Shown: positions 18,701-27,179 of the stretch, piece by piece | Position numbering within the stretch: the stretch's first letter is position 1 | How the letters are laid out: every line of letters begins with the position of its first letter | NCBI RefSeq assembly: GCF_049675895.1 | Contig: NZ_CP183834.1 | Location: 806,001 to 870,000, forward strand | Source: Ampullimonas aquatilis | GTDB taxonomy: Bacteria; Pseudomonadota; Gammaproteobacteria; Burkholderiales; Burkholderiaceae_D | DNA length: 64,000 bases | Direction of reading: 5' to 3' | Position numbers and translations under genes: made by a program | The notes under the pieces: generated by a model | Databases searched by the model: none | Seen by the model: the letters and a program-made list of their open reading frames with translations, nothing else | Told to the model about the DNA's origin: nothing

Positions 18701-21700
18701 AATGTAACGTTTAAAAATACAACAGCACAAGCCAGTACCAATACTGGCACCACGGGTGGCGTGCTGAACGTGAATGCCAACAAGCTGACGATTGGTGCTG
18801 GTAATAAGGCCATTCGCGGTTTTGATACGGTCAATATGACGGCGGCAGGCGACATTGTGGCCGATGGCAGTAAGTCTGTTTATGATGCCAATGGCAAGTT
18901 GACGACCCAGCCTGATAGTGAGCTCACGACCTTGCAAGTGGCCGGTAATCTGACCATGACGGCAGCGCGAATCACGGGTAGCCATGGCGCTTATCAAAGC
19001 TGGCAAGCCGCTGATCTGACTGATGCCAATAATCCGCTTTATTACAACTTCAATATCAAGGGTAACGGGGCAGTCACACCAGTGAATGATGTGACTTCAA
19101 TCGGTTCACGTTTGGCTTTGGAGGGTAAGTCAATTACCAGTAATGGCCGGGTTGAGATGAAGTCTGGCTCGGTGACCATGGCCGCCAAAGGTAATGGTGC
19201 TGCAGATAATGTCACTTTAGAGGATGGCGCAGTGGTTGATGTGGGTGGCGTCAGCAAAAACTTTAACGGTACCATGGCCGTTGCAGGTGCTGGTGTTGTC
19301 AATGTGATGGCTGATGCGGGCAATGTGGTTATCAAGCAAGGTGCCAATGTATTGGTGAATGGTATTGCCGATGGCGGCGATGCCGGTACGCTCAATATTG
19401 CTGCCAATGCCTTGCAATTGGATGGGCAAGTCAATGGTGCTGCCAACGCTGGCCAGACCCAGGGTAAATTTAATCTGGATGTTCAAACACTGCCTGATTT
19501 TTCAAGCTTAAACAGCAAGCTCAATAGTGGCAGCATGACTGAACAACGTATCCTACGGGTTCGTCAGGGTGATGTCACGATTGCGGCGGGTGACACCGTC
19601 ACAGCCAGACAGTTGCAGATTGCCGCCGACAATGGTGCCATCAATTTAAACGGCAAGCTCGATGCCAGCTCGCTCAAGGGTAAGGGCAAAGTTGAGTTGT
19701 ATGCCAAAAATGATGTCACCCTGGCCAATGGCAGTGTGATCGATGCCAGCTCTACCTTGGCCGATAGCAGTGCTTATAGTGATGGCGGTACAGTCCGAGT
19801 CGGCAGCACCGCAGGCAAAGTGACATTTGCACAAGGTGCCAAGATTGATGTCAGCGCTGCCAAATTGGGTAAAGCAGGACAGGTGACTTTTATCGCAGCG
19901 CGTAATGTGGGCAATGATGGCATGAATGCCGATTTGCAAGGTACCGTACTCAGCAAGACACGTCAGAGTGACAAGGTGGCTGAAGTGGTGGCCGAAGGCA
20001 ATAAAGTTTATGACACCACTACCTTTGCCAACGCCGGTACCGAAGTCAATGCCTTTGTCACTGCGGCGACTATCCCCGCGATTGTGGCTAATATCAAAGG
20101 GGATGACGGCCAGGCGCAAGGCAATAGCCAGGTGCGAGCTGGTGTAGAACTACAGGTTGCCGGTGACCATACTCAGGCTGATGCCATTGATTTGACTGAT
20201 GCCACCACCTGGTTAAGCAATAACCAGCCCGGCACACTGACCATTCGTTCGCAAGGTAATCTCAATATCAACAGCAGCATTGGTCTGCCCAGTGACAGCC
20301 TGTATCAGGCTGATGGGGTAACGCCACTGGGTAAAACCTGGAATATCAACCTGGTTGGTGGTGCCGACCTGGACGCTGCTAACCCAATGGCGGTGCAGAC
20401 TGCCAAACAGTTAAGCCAGAATATTCAAGCCGCCACGATTACCGGTGGCGATGTGGTGCTGGGAGCCGATGCCAAGATCAGAACGGGTACGGGCAATATT
20501 CAGGTAGCGGCGGCGCATGATTTTAATATGGCCAATGGCAATAACAATACCGCGGTGATTTACACCACCGGGCAAATCGCCGCAGCCGATGTAGCGACTT
20601 CTTATGGTTCTGCTTCCAACTATGGGCGTTGGGCTAACCAGGGTGGCAATATCAGTATTACAGCGCAACATGATGCAATTGGTAGTGGTAATCAATGGAT
20701 CACGGATTGGTATCGCAGGCCAAGATCAAATCTGTCTAATATTACTAAGCTGCAGGCAGACTGGTGGGTATATAGAGCCAATTTCAAACAGAATATTGGC
20801 ACTTTTGGTGGCGGTAATATCGATATTCAGGCTGGACGAAATGTGGACAACTTATCAGCCATGTCAGCAACTTCAGGACGTACCTATTCCAATGGCACAC
20901 AGCTTGACGTGCTGGGAGGTGGGGATGTTGCAGTGCTGGCCGGTAACAGTATCAAGGGTGGTAGTTATTTATTGGGCCGTGGTCAAGGATTGATTAAAGC
21001 CGGTGGCAGTGTTGGAAGTGAAAAAGCGACTCAGTTGTACGTGATGGGAGAAAGCAGTAATGATATTGCCACTAAACAAGCAAGCTTGGTTATAGACGCA
21101 GGTAATGCCGTCAATATTCAGAGTATTGCCAATCCGACTGCTGTTGCAATCGATGATTCTACTTCTCTTAAGCCAATTTCTGGAGTTATTGATCCAAGTG
21201 TGAGTAATTCTCCTTTAGGAGTTTCGGCAAATTTTTATACTTACTCGGATAACAGTCAGGTTTCAGTCAAGGCAAAATCGGGTGATATTAAACTGGGTAG
21301 TAATCTGGATACCACATTGGGCAGCACTAACCCAAATCAACAGAATAAATATCGTAATAATAATATTACCTATACTTATCCTGCCACATTGTTATCTACT
21401 GCATTCAGTGGAAGTATTTCGAGTATCGGAAATAATGGCAGTAACTCATTGATATTCCTCTTTGCATCTCAGCAGGGGATCGTCAAAATACTGGCTGATC
21501 AGAATGTTAATGGCCTGACACTAAAAGTCAATGATACTGATCCTGCAGCGCTTTACACATGGCGCAATCCAAAGAAGAATTCAAATTCGATCAATATAGG
21601 AAATGCAATTACTTCAAGTGACGATAAGCCAAGTAGCGCATCGCGGATCGTTCAACGAGATCAGTCTGGTTATGTGTATGATATTCAGGCTTTAAATGGT

Positions 21701-22996
21701 GGGATCAATAATGCTGACTTTACTTTGCCTGCTGTTTCAAGGATCTGGGCTAACAAGAGTATTGTATTAAGCAGTTTATGGTTGCTGCAAAACCTGAAGG
21801 ATTCGGATGTCAGTGTGGTGCACTCTGATGGCGAGGATATTCGATCAGCCACGGCAAATGGAAGTATTTTCATCAATGGACCAGGGCGTTTAGTAGTACA
21901 GGCTGGGAGTTCGATTGTAATGACCAATGCGACAACGCTTTATCCAGGTGATAACACCCAAGGCAATAATTTTGGCGCTTTGGCAGCTTTGGGTAACAGT
22001 TTCAATCCTTATTTGACCAGTGATAAGAGTGCCAGAATTACTGCAATTGCCGGTGTCAGTGGTGAGGTCAATCTGGATAAGCTGGATCAGACCTATGCCG
22101 ATTTAAAAACGGCAGGCGAGAAAAATGATCCAGCATTGGCAAAAAAAGCCATCGACAGCTTTTTGGGGCAAGCCAAGATTTTAGGTGGCGATATCAGTAC
22201 TTATCAATCAGCCATTCAAACTCAGGGTGGCAGTGACATCGACTTGATTGCACCCAAGGGTAATATCATTGTCGGCTCTACGACCACACCCGATAAAAAT
22301 AATGCGCCTGCCGTAGGCGTGGGTGTGGTCACCTCTGCCGGGGGAAATATCAATAGTTATTTGAGTGGCGATTTCAACATCAATCAGGGCAAGGTATTGA
22401 CTGCCCGGGGTGGAGATATCCTGATCTATACCACTGAAGGGGGCATTGATGCCGGACGTGGAGCAAAGACTGCTCGCGCCACCGCTGCCCCGAAAAGAAT
22501 TGCCATTCCTGATCCGAGTGATCCAACCAAAATTCTTGGCTACCGTTATGAGGTTCCACCTGATGCTGCCGGTAGTGGTATTCAAACCGCCACCTCCGAC
22601 CCCGATGGCTCAGGCCCATTGAAATCGCCAGCACCGGGTAGTGTTTACCTCTTTGCACCCAAAGGCACCATTGATGCGGGTGAGGCGGGGATTGTTTCCG
22701 CTGGTAATATTACCATTGCCGCACAAACTGTCTTAAACGCCACCAACATTAGTGCCGCAGGTTCATCGCAAGGTGTGCCGCAAGCTGTATCCGGCAGCCT
22801 GTCAGCGACGATGGCATCCAGTGGTGCTACACCCACCGCAGGTCAGGACAAGGCCGCTGAAGAAGCAGCCAAAAATGCCGAGCGCAGCAAGATGGCTTCG
22901 GCAGAGTCCATCAAGCCAAATATCCTGAGTGTTGAGGTGGTGGGCTTTGGTGACAAGAACTGTAAAGAGAGCGATTCGTCTTGCTTTGGTAAATAA
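12701..22996 (+). CDS. TpsA exoprotein, filamentous haemagglutinin-like (about 3430 aa)
   Basis: Very large secreted surface protein. AAGGAG lies 5 bases before ATG 12701; ATG 12698 and GTG 12695 are also in frame. A long basic leader ends around VWAVQPGAI. The TPS secretion domain follows in roughly the first 250 residues, with INWDSFNID and the diagnostic LINQNGILFDKGSQINVGAL. The rest is a beta-helix with degenerate repeats ending in IDVSGG-like turns (SKIDVSGG, SVIDVSG, AVVDISGG). The C-terminal region ends with LSVEVVGFGD, as in the DUF3739 class of such proteins. The final NCKESDSSCFGK has a Cys pair that may tether it to the cell, as shown for HMW1. Likely an adhesin or matrix protein; the binding partner is unknown. 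Confidence 0.9.
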   Translation: MRTTKKHLKSSYLPTQKQSLVAQTALPRASASVIALASIGVLATVSPSSVWAVQPGAILPNGTIPVLRGVANGQAAYSFVPNAGGGQSATIYQTSPNVIINWDSFNIDKNSSVHFDQQGHATWAALNRIFDKDPSIIQGKLTADGQIYLINQNGILFDKGSQINVGALYASTLNITNERFLKGVPTRKAQDLDRSPMFEGGYDNDGKPTASPATTAGIRVGEFGEGAGPSISSIQGGAIVMLAPMVKNVSGVITSPDGQVILAAGNRAFLYLNDADLSGPAAVEQNKLRGMIVEVQAGEGDVNVTSLIQNMGTISADRGNVTLAGLMINQSGRVSASSAALQNGSVFLQARTGGEFSGAGKYGRLNLTKDSVTETPLDKSDTTALTEDQKYYNPNDPNANDYRGYIKAEANVIYHQGQMIARGGNISLSAKKNADDPTAVPRIYLDKGSKIDASGNWVDLSYDSNFVTIPVTSTELKDSPDQKVGALKGQKVTIDLRKGSTVLDVSAYQAGRKRTVQEKAAAGGTITLDSEGDIIARPDSVVDVSGGGYRYSGGVSQASRLIGADGQSYDIATAPKDLKYLGIRDSFTRTYKRWGQTETFKKLNGGFGVTESAYVEGKPGGELHLTALRGMVLDGNLYGGATAGMLQMANAPRAGYLELGHYDATDPTKQKMVNNVSITAAPQDTLGDDFQIDSILADKAVANLQIARTLFPASQQTGTGDYKQNGFDNVEINANGKLTIGSDVQINAPLASTLTLRATQIDVAGKINAPAGNVKLESINAGARPADLTRGVQLRQGAEISTKGVWINQNGVAGATVGQIMPSAFDSVDRSDNANSIIASNALNGGSVELNSNGTQLITEAGSKIDVSGGAKLSSSGKVTAGSAGKITLKTGSGLQSGDTGFDAVKDYKNQLDGTLLAYGLTNGGKLVIETNSVNIGNSGDTSAELNLKPEFFQQGGFSSYDIKGKTKLTIENNSVLHPQQKNWVIDNQKSRVLASGEDLASITSVSTLTDDQRKATSIALRSTGRTTLNETAQYASLTLPTNSTIVTDPLAAVTLESQGNMLIQGKIIAPGGNVELKVNGTQNIERLTSDLTLDETSKILTNGTYIAKPDDRGLLLGTVTNGGSVTLNTALTKIHTKAGSVIDVSGTSQLLDVKQNDVAQSYVRKTVTSDAGSVTIKSNDQTDLRGDIIGKGQGQSAGGSFDLQFNSRNDDPLQLVVPKNSRIVVTDASSVAKADNTQDTLFNPEKIAQNGFDKLRLQAESSIAFQKDASLQFKRGITLDSTALDIQNEQTTVNLQGSTVTLGNTLNGNRIVTAESNAVIGGVTLPIATRAGSGKLNISANNVDLVGSVTVNGVSETNIQSANDIRLVGRQINEGGRDYQGGLTSEGNINLLAAQVYPVTQSSYNIAVKKVTDTNDTTGTPIDGSVIKITGNGSNRGEVLSVGGKVVLSAENIIQSGVIKAPLGTIELRADKNLELSSNSITSVSANGSVIPYGTTQAGVTWLDLNAIPEKKISLSGKSINQKSGAVVDISGGGDIQAVEFVTGSGGSKDTLIQPNTYAIMPKSLLSSLPVDPDYSITSSGSAIAANSPYNAIHLSAGSGVPAGDYILLPGRYALLPGAYMVQLQTGSTYSALKAGQTVNLRNGQTVVSGYLTVAGTDIRQSQPIGVIVRPGSAAKTESDYNINNGNEFFTKLATQNRVTVPRLPNDGGKLSIAATDALTLNGTFNTNPANEKAQLAQVDISGQDNRIAVVDKVGRTDIASDYLQLEASSLSHLNASLLIGGTRSDATDATVVTAQSKEVLVTNNDASKLQAPELLLAAKENITVKSGSVLSGSGTKAGNSRNIKTDANSALIRLANNDQVTVDRGSNSGGGAGLVVVEEGATLAADKSLLIDATQNTQFKGNLNVQSGGAVSLASSKVSVGETDGVTGIDDGLVLSNTQLANLNSLDTVTLKSYGSVDLYGNTQLGSSALNNLSLDSGALVAKTGGSGGAANSQITASNVTFKNTTAQASTNTGTTGGVLNVNANKLTIGAGNKAIRGFDTVNMTAAGDIVADGSKSVYDANGKLTTQPDSELTTLQVAGNLTMTAARITGSHGAYQSWQAADLTDANNPLYYNFNIKGNGAVTPVNDVTSIGSRLALEGKSITSNGRVEMKSGSVTMAAKGNGAADNVTLEDGAVVDVGGVSKNFNGTMAVAGAGVVNVMADAGNVVIKQGANVLVNGIADGGDAGTLNIAANALQLDGQVNGAANAGQTQGKFNLDVQTLPDFSSLNSKLNSGSMTEQRILRVRQGDVTIAAGDTVTARQLQIAADNGAINLNGKLDASSLKGKGKVELYAKNDVTLANGSVIDASSTLADSSAYSDGGTVRVGSTAGKVTFAQGAKIDVSAAKLGKAGQVTFIAARNVGNDGMNADLQGTVLSKTRQSDKVAEVVAEGNKVYDTTTFANAGTEVNAFVTAATIPAIVANIKGDDGQAQGNSQVRAGVELQVAGDHTQADAIDLTDATTWLSNNQPGTLTIRSQGNLNINSSIGLPSDSLYQADGVTPLGKTWNINLVGGADLDAANPMAVQTAKQLSQNIQAATITGGDVVLGADAKIRTGTGNIQVAAAHDFNMANGNNNTAVIYTTGQIAAADVATSYGSASNYGRWANQGGNISITAQHDAIGSGNQWITDWYRRPRSNLSNITKLQADWWVYRANFKQNIGTFGGGNIDIQAGRNVDNLSAMSATSGRTYSNGTQLDVLGGGDVAVLAGNSIKGGSYLLGRGQGLIKAGGSVGSEKATQLYVMGESSNDIATKQASLVIDAGNAVNIQSIANPTAVAIDDSTSLKPISGVIDPSVSNSPLGVSANFYTYSDNSQVSVKAKSGDIKLGSNLDTTLGSTNPNQQNKYRNNNITYTYPATLLSTAFSGSISSIGNNGSNSLIFLFASQQGIVKILADQNVNGLTLKVNDTDPAALYTWRNPKKNSNSINIGNAITSSDDKPSSASRIVQRDQSGYVYDIQALNGGINNADFTLPAVSRIWANKSIVLSSLWLLQNLKDSDVSVVHSDGEDIRSATANGSIFINGPGRLVVQAGSSIVMTNATTLYPGDNTQGNNFGALAALGNSFNPYLTSDKSARITAIAGVSGEVNLDKLDQTYADLKTAGEKNDPALAKKAIDSFLGQAKILGGDISTYQSAIQTQGGSDIDLIAPKGNIIVGSTTTPDKNNAPAVGVGVVTSAGGNINSYLSGDFNINQGKVLTARGGDILIYTTEGGIDAGRGAKTARATAAPKRIAIPDPSDPTKILGYRYEVPPDAAGSGIQTATSDPDGSGPLKSPAPGSVYLFAPKGTIDAGEAGIVSAGNITIAAQTVLNATNISAAGSSQGVPQAVSGSLSATMASSGATPTAGQDKAAEEAAKNAERSKMASAESIKPNILSVEVVGFGDKNCKESDSSCFGK

Positions 22997-23012
22997 TTAG
23001 TATTTGCTTTTT

Positions 23013-23041
23013 ATCATCACCTTGCCTGGCAAGGTGATGAT
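23013..23041. terminator. Strong hairpin between convergent genes
   Basis: ATCATCACCTTG-CCTGG-CAAGGTGATGAT is a perfect 12-bp stem with a 5-base loop, located between the TpsA stop and the end of the convergent pseudogene. Neither side has a good T run after the stem, so it may be an end-protecting hairpin or a weak bidirectional terminator. Confidence 0.5.
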
Positions 23042-23063
23042 GTCTTAATAACTATAATTTGAA

Positions 23064-24480
23064 TTATGGTTTGCTGAATAGATCAGTATTGGCGGTGGGG
23101 AGTGGCGGTTGGCAATTGTCTGGTGGTCCATTGGGACTCTTCGTATAGGTATTAACCGGGTTGGCAGTGATATCCGCAGAACTGATTGTTGTGCCACTGG
23201 CTATTACAGGTGAATAACCATTACTCGGTAAGGCCAATAGACCTGATCTTCCCCAGTACTGTCTAATGCCATTGTCTATATCATCAATAATTGTTGGATC
23301 ACCTAATTTTCTAGGCATTAAGTCAAAAATTGTTTGTAAATTTCCGCTTATTGTGTTTCGATATTGAAAACTTGTTTCTGCATATAGTTCATACGTGCCC
23401 TCTACCACATTCAATAGTGTTGGTGCTGAGCCATTGATTTTGATAAAACGATATGCATTATTTCCTGGATTCTGTACGCCATTAAACGGATCAACAGGTA
23501 CAAAGCCGGTTGATATCATGCCTACTGCACCAAGGTTGGCTGTGTCGTAACTGGTCATACATGCGCCATATCAAGGCTGGAAGAGGGGCTGACATTACCG
23601 GTTATATTGCATGCACCACTTGAATTGGCTGTGACAAAAGGCTGTACACCACCCATGCAAGTAGCACCTGTAAAGTAAATATCAAATACCTCAAAGGTCC
23701 CGGAGTAAGTAGGGCGTCTGGCAACATAGATGGTGTTGTCACCCGTGACTGGAAGCCCTAGCTGGCTCCACTGGATGATTTGTCCAGTAAAAATACCAGA
23801 TAACTGGGTTTTGGTGAGGTTGGGCATATTGGCCTCGGTTTCTGAGCCAACCACCAGTCCTTCTTTGGCTTGAAGTAAATCTCTAATTTTCTTGGTAACT
23901 ACTACACCAAATACGAGAGCATTGGGAGATTGGACTGTTAACTTTGCTAATTGTGTTGGAGTGGCACCTAGCAGTGCTGGCTCAACATCAGAAAGGCCAG
24001 CTTTGGGAATGGCAGTTTGCGTTGCAGTGGTAGCGACCTCATGGTTGTATAAGCTGGAAGGCCAGTTGTTGATGAGACAGTAGCGGTAGTGAGGACTAAA
24101 TCGGGGTTCGCCTTCAATGCGGCCATACTTATAAATGTTAATGGTGTGCCATTCGCTACAGGAAGAACACCATTGATTGAGCCGCCAACCGAATTTTTAT
24201 AAAGGGCAATTTTTGTCTTTCCGCCTGTGAGTGCTACGGAGGAGGTACATAGCACTACCAACTGAGTGTTATAGCTGTAGACGTCCATGCTACCCGCGGT
24301 ACAGAATGATTTTGAAAGGGTTTTTAAAAGTGCGGGATCCAATGCAGAAGAACCTGCGATAAAAAGATCCAGGGTATCGCCTGCAGTGCTGTTATAGGAG
24401 CTGGGTGGTAACGCATGACTGCTCGAACTAAACCCATTCAATAACGCCAGAATGGACATGGTGATGATTTTCATTTTCAT
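23064..24480 (-). pseudogene. Broken PstS-like gene (two frameshifts)
   Basis: A paralogue of the gene at 9203. The signal peptide (MKMKIITMSILALLNGF, to SHA) and the body match throughout, for example TAGDTLDLFIAGSSALDP, PNLTKTQLSGIFTGQI and the DIDNGIRQYWGRSGLLALPSNGY end. Reading moves between three frames. One base appears lost near 24043: ACAACC then ATG, where an extra C restores THEVATTATQTAIPKAGL. A second shift near 23565 separates SSSLDMAH from ACMTSYDTANLG. Each piece between the shifts is open and well conserved, so inactivation looks recent, or the shifts are sequencing errors. A ribosome binding site (GAGGG) precedes the start. Codon use is less biased than in the intact copy. 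Confidence 0.85.
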
Positions 24481-24712
24481 ATTGCCCTCATTAAATTAGA
24501 TGTTGTCGATGAACCAACTGACAATCATCTTGACTTGTTTTGTTGGTTATCAAAATGTATTAATATAATGTGATGCAGCTGTGACGATGGTGGAAATCGT
24601 TGTTGATTTTGATTGATGGTTTAATGAAAGCGGTGAGACCTGTTTGGATGGTCCATCTTTTGGGCCGCTTTGTTGTCGGTACCAGCAGCTATTTTTTTAT
24701 GATCCAGAATTC

Positions 24713-24747
24713 TTGACAAAAATAGACTGGTCTATATACTGGTCTAT
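24713..24747 (+). promoter_or_regulatory. Promoter and operator of toxin-antitoxin operon
   Basis: TTGACA (24713) and TATACT (24735) are 16 bases apart, a near-consensus promoter. Between and over the -10 lie an inverted repeat ATAGAC-TG-GTCTAT (24722-24735) and a direct repeat ACTGGTCTAT (24726 and 24738). This is the expected arrangement for autorepression by the antitoxin or the complex. Confidence 0.75.
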
Positions 24748-24770
24748 TGTCGTGATGAGGGAGTAAAGAA

Positions 24771-25016
24771 ATGAATATTGAAATAGGTTCATACGAGGCA
24801 AAAACCAAATTACCTGAGCTTTTGCGTGGGGTGCAAGAGGGCAATCGCTACACGATTACGCTACGAGGTGCAGCTATTGCTGACTTGATTCCTTCAGCAG
24901 CAGCTCCCAAAAACGATGTGGCGTTAGCCATAGCGCAGATGTATCAGTTTATGGAGGCGCATTCACCAATCCTGGGTATTGATACCAAGGCATTGCTCGA
25001 AGAGGGGCGCGACTGA
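24771..25016 (+). CDS. Antitoxin, Phd/YefM family
   Basis: An 81-residue protein. The N-terminal part, MNIEIGSYEAKTKLPELLRGVQEG followed by YTITLRGAAIADLIP, is the Phd/YefM DNA-binding fold that binds the operator upstream. The less ordered C-terminal third (MYQFMEAHSPILGIDTKALLEEGRD) would wrap and block the toxin. It shares one base with the toxin start (TGATG), the standard coupled layout of these modules. It lies isolated between the broken PstS-like gene and the DsbC-like gene. Confidence 0.85.
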   Translation: MNIEIGSYEAKTKLPELLRGVQEGNRYTITLRGAAIADLIPSAAAPKNDVALAIAQMYQFMEAHSPILGIDTKALLEEGRD

Positions 25017-25444
25017 TGCGCTTTGTACTTGATAATTCGGTTACCATGCGTTGGCTTTTTGGTGATGGTTCAGCCAGTGATCAGACCTATGCCAGACATG
25101 TACTGTCTGTTATTGCAGATGGCAATGTGTTGGTGCCGGGGATTTGGTCGCTTGAGGTGGCCAATGTGATAGCTCGTGCCGAAAAAAAGTATGGATTACC
25201 TGAGGCTCGTAGTGCAGAGTTTGTTCATTTGCTTCATCAGATGCATATTGAAGTTGATCCACAGACCAGCGTCCATGCGCTGAATGATACTTTACAGCTG
25301 GCCCGTCGCTATAACCTGTCAGCTTATGATGCAGCGTATCTGGAATTGACATTAAGAGAAGGCCTGGCGTTGGCCACTTTGGATGATGGCCTTGTAAAGG
25401 CGGCTAAAAAAGCCGGAGCCAAGCGCTTGACGTTGAAATCTTGA
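25016..25444 (+). CDS. PIN-domain toxin, VapC family
   Basis: A 142-residue PIN-domain ribonuclease. The acidic metal-binding residues are all visible: Asp6 in FVLDNSV, Glu in SLEVAN, Asp in SAYDAAYLEL and Asp in LATLDDGL. Members cleave RNA, often tRNA or rRNA, when the antitoxin is degraded. With the upstream Phd-type gene it forms a complete, apparently intact module. The target RNA cannot be told from sequence. Confidence 0.88.
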   Translation: MRFVLDNSVTMRWLFGDGSASDQTYARHVLSVIADGNVLVPGIWSLEVANVIARAEKKYGLPEARSAEFVHLLHQMHIEVDPQTSVHALNDTLQLARRYNLSAYDAAYLELTLREGLALATLDDGLVKAAKKAGAKRLTLKS

Positions 25445-25575
25445 GCTGGTTTGAGTTGTAGCAGCAGCCAGCTTAATTGAAGCTATGATTGCTTTTTGAT
25501 ACGAAAGTTCCTGGTCGTCAACTTGTCATGCAAGGGTAATATGATGCATCCTCTCAATGGTTATAGAGGAAAGTC

Positions 25576-26304
25576 ATGAAAGCATTGGTATTCGCTACTG
25601 TTTTGACCAGCATGTTGTGCAGCACGGTCTCTGCCGAAACCGTGGAAAACAAAATCCAGAAACGTCTTGCCGAAAAGCTCGGCACCGGCTTTAAGGCCGA
25701 TGAGATTATGGCAACGGCTTATAACGGTTTGTACGAAGTACGTAGCGGCAACAGCATCATGTATACCGATAAGGACGGTCGATTTTTGATGCGCGGCGAG
25801 TTGGTGGATGTGGATAGTCGAATCAACGTTACCTCAGAGCGTCTGGAGGACTTGAGCAAGGTGCCATTTGAGAGTTTGCCGATGGAGCAGTCTTTCAAGG
25901 TGGTGAAGGGGAATGGCAAGCGGGAACTGGCTATTTTTGAGGACCCCAATTGTGGTTATTGCAAAAAGCTGGAACAGTCGCTGGTGAAGCTTAATGATGT
26001 GACGATTCATGTGTTTTTGTATCCGGTACTGGGTGAGGATTCCGCCAGCAAAGCCAAGGCGATCTGGTGCTCAACGGATCGCAGCAAAAGCTGGCTGGAC
26101 TGGATGCAGGACAAGAAAGAGCCCCGCGCTGCGAGTGAGTGTGAACATCCGCTGACTAAAAATGTGAACTTTGGTCAAGCGCATCAGATCAGTGGTACAC
26201 CCACGATCTTCATGAAAAATGGCAAACGGATTCGCGGTGTGGTGCCGATTGAACGGATTGAGGCACTGCTGGAAGAGCCGGCAACTGTAGCTAAAGCCAG
26301 ATAA
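25576..26304 (+). CDS. DsbC-like periplasmic disulfide isomerase
   Basis: A 242-residue exported thioredoxin-fold protein. A signal peptide ends at VSAET. The N-terminal part (residues 25-100) is the DsbC-type dimerisation and linker region (YEVRSGNSIMYTDKDGRFLMRGELVDV). The active site is CGYC in FEDPNCGYCKKLEQSL, and the cis-proline loop is SGTPTIF. A second Cys pair (IWCS and SECEHP) matches the structural pair of DsbC. It would reshuffle wrong disulfides in periplasmic proteins; the neighbouring Cys-containing surface proteins are plausible clients, which is inference. ATG 25576 is preceded by GAGGAAAG. Confidence 0.85.
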   Translation: MKALVFATVLTSMLCSTVSAETVENKIQKRLAEKLGTGFKADEIMATAYNGLYEVRSGNSIMYTDKDGRFLMRGELVDVDSRINVTSERLEDLSKVPFESLPMEQSFKVVKGNGKRELAIFEDPNCGYCKKLEQSLVKLNDVTIHVFLYPVLGEDSASKAKAIWCSTDRSKSWLDWMQDKKEPRAASECEHPLTKNVNFGQAHQISGTPTIFMKNGKRIRGVVPIERIEALLEEPATVAKAR

Positions 26305-26414
26305 GACAAGGCATGGCAAGATTTGGTTGATTTTCTGACGATAGAACAAGCCTGCTCTCGGCGTTGGCAAATTGGCAGTAGGTGTAGATAGAAAAATCAG
26401 CATCTCAATTGGAA

Positions 26415-26480
26415 CTAGTACTTATGGACTATCTTGTCATCAATCTTTGACACTGCTTTGTCATGAATTATCATTAGAGT
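26415..26480 (+). promoter_or_regulatory. CTAG-box promoter
   Basis: GAACTAGTACTTATGGACTAT carries the box with both half-sites (CTAG begins 26415, GACT at 26427). TAGAGT begins exactly 60 bases after the CTAG at 26475, with TGTCAT (26459-26464) 10 bases before it. The predicted transcript start is near 26487, about 58 bases before the ATG of the FxDxF protein gene. Confidence 0.65.
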
Positions 26481-26544
26481 GCTAGTTCTATTGGTAGATC
26501 AAGACGAATTGAGTCTGGTCGCTGGTCAATTCAGGGGGCATGTA

Positions 26545-27138
26545 ATGAAAGCGGTTGTTTTTGGTGTGGTTGTGATGATCGGCTTGTTGGGTAATGCGCA
26601 AGCAGATGTGGCTTATCCGGCCAATTACAATTTGGGTTTGATTGAAGCACCCACTACGGTACCGTTTTTTCATTCTGCTTTCAAAACGGGTAACAACCCA
26701 AGCTGTATTGGTGATGCGGCACAGTACAACTTTTGCGATTCATTCTCCTTCACCCTCAGTCCTGCCGCGACGATTGATGCGATTTCGGCAACGATTGATT
26801 TGTCTTCGTATTACAAGATTGATCGCTTTCAAATGAGTCTGGTGAATCTGACCACCACGGCGGTTGTGCAGGCATGGACTGGTGGTACTGGCGCTGGTAA
26901 CGGCACGGTGGCCGTCATCAATCCACTTAATTTGACCGTGGGTAATTACTCGCTGAATTTTCGTGGTTGGGTAGCGGGGTCGTTGGGCGGCTCTTATACC
27001 GGTCATATGAATGCTGTGCCAACTGATGGCAGCAGTTCGGTGCCATCACCAGCCAGCTATGGTTTGTTGATGAGTGGCTTGGGTTTGCTGGGTTTGATTG
27101 GCGTTAAAAAACGCGATAGTCAGAAAGCGGCTGTTTAA
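26545..27138 (+). CDS. FxDxF-type PEP-CTERM protein
   Basis: Exported protein of about 197 residues. ATG 26545 is chosen because AGGGGG precedes it and a signal peptide (MKAVVFGVVVMIGLLGNAQA) follows. NFCDSFSFTLSP contains the F-x-D-x-F motif that names this PEP-CTERM family. The middle is a beta-rich domain with conserved Cys residues before the motif. The tail VPSPASYGLLMSGLGLLGLIG then KKRD is a PEP-CTERM sorting signal, but without the strict VPVPG of the other proteins. It is about 50% similar by eye to the next gene, so they arose by tandem duplication. Confidence 0.8.
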   Translation: MKAVVFGVVVMIGLLGNAQADVAYPANYNLGLIEAPTTVPFFHSAFKTGNNPSCIGDAAQYNFCDSFSFTLSPAATIDAISATIDLSSYYKIDRFQMSLVNLTTTAVVQAWTGGTGAGNGTVAVINPLNLTVGNYSLNFRGWVAGSLGGSYTGHMNAVPTDGSSSVPSPASYGLLMSGLGLLGLIGVKKRDSQKAAV

Positions 27139-27179
27139 ATTTTAATCCTGGCGAATTGTCGTCAGGTTCATATCAAGTA

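Noticed and set aside
18581..20119. Several long minus-strand frames opposite tpsA
   Set aside because: They come from the repetitive Gly/Asn/Val codons of the beta-helix and have no domain or start signal.
25445..25475. AGCTGG and CCAGCT inverted repeat after the VapC gene as a terminator
   Set aside because: The loop is about 19 bases and no T run follows.
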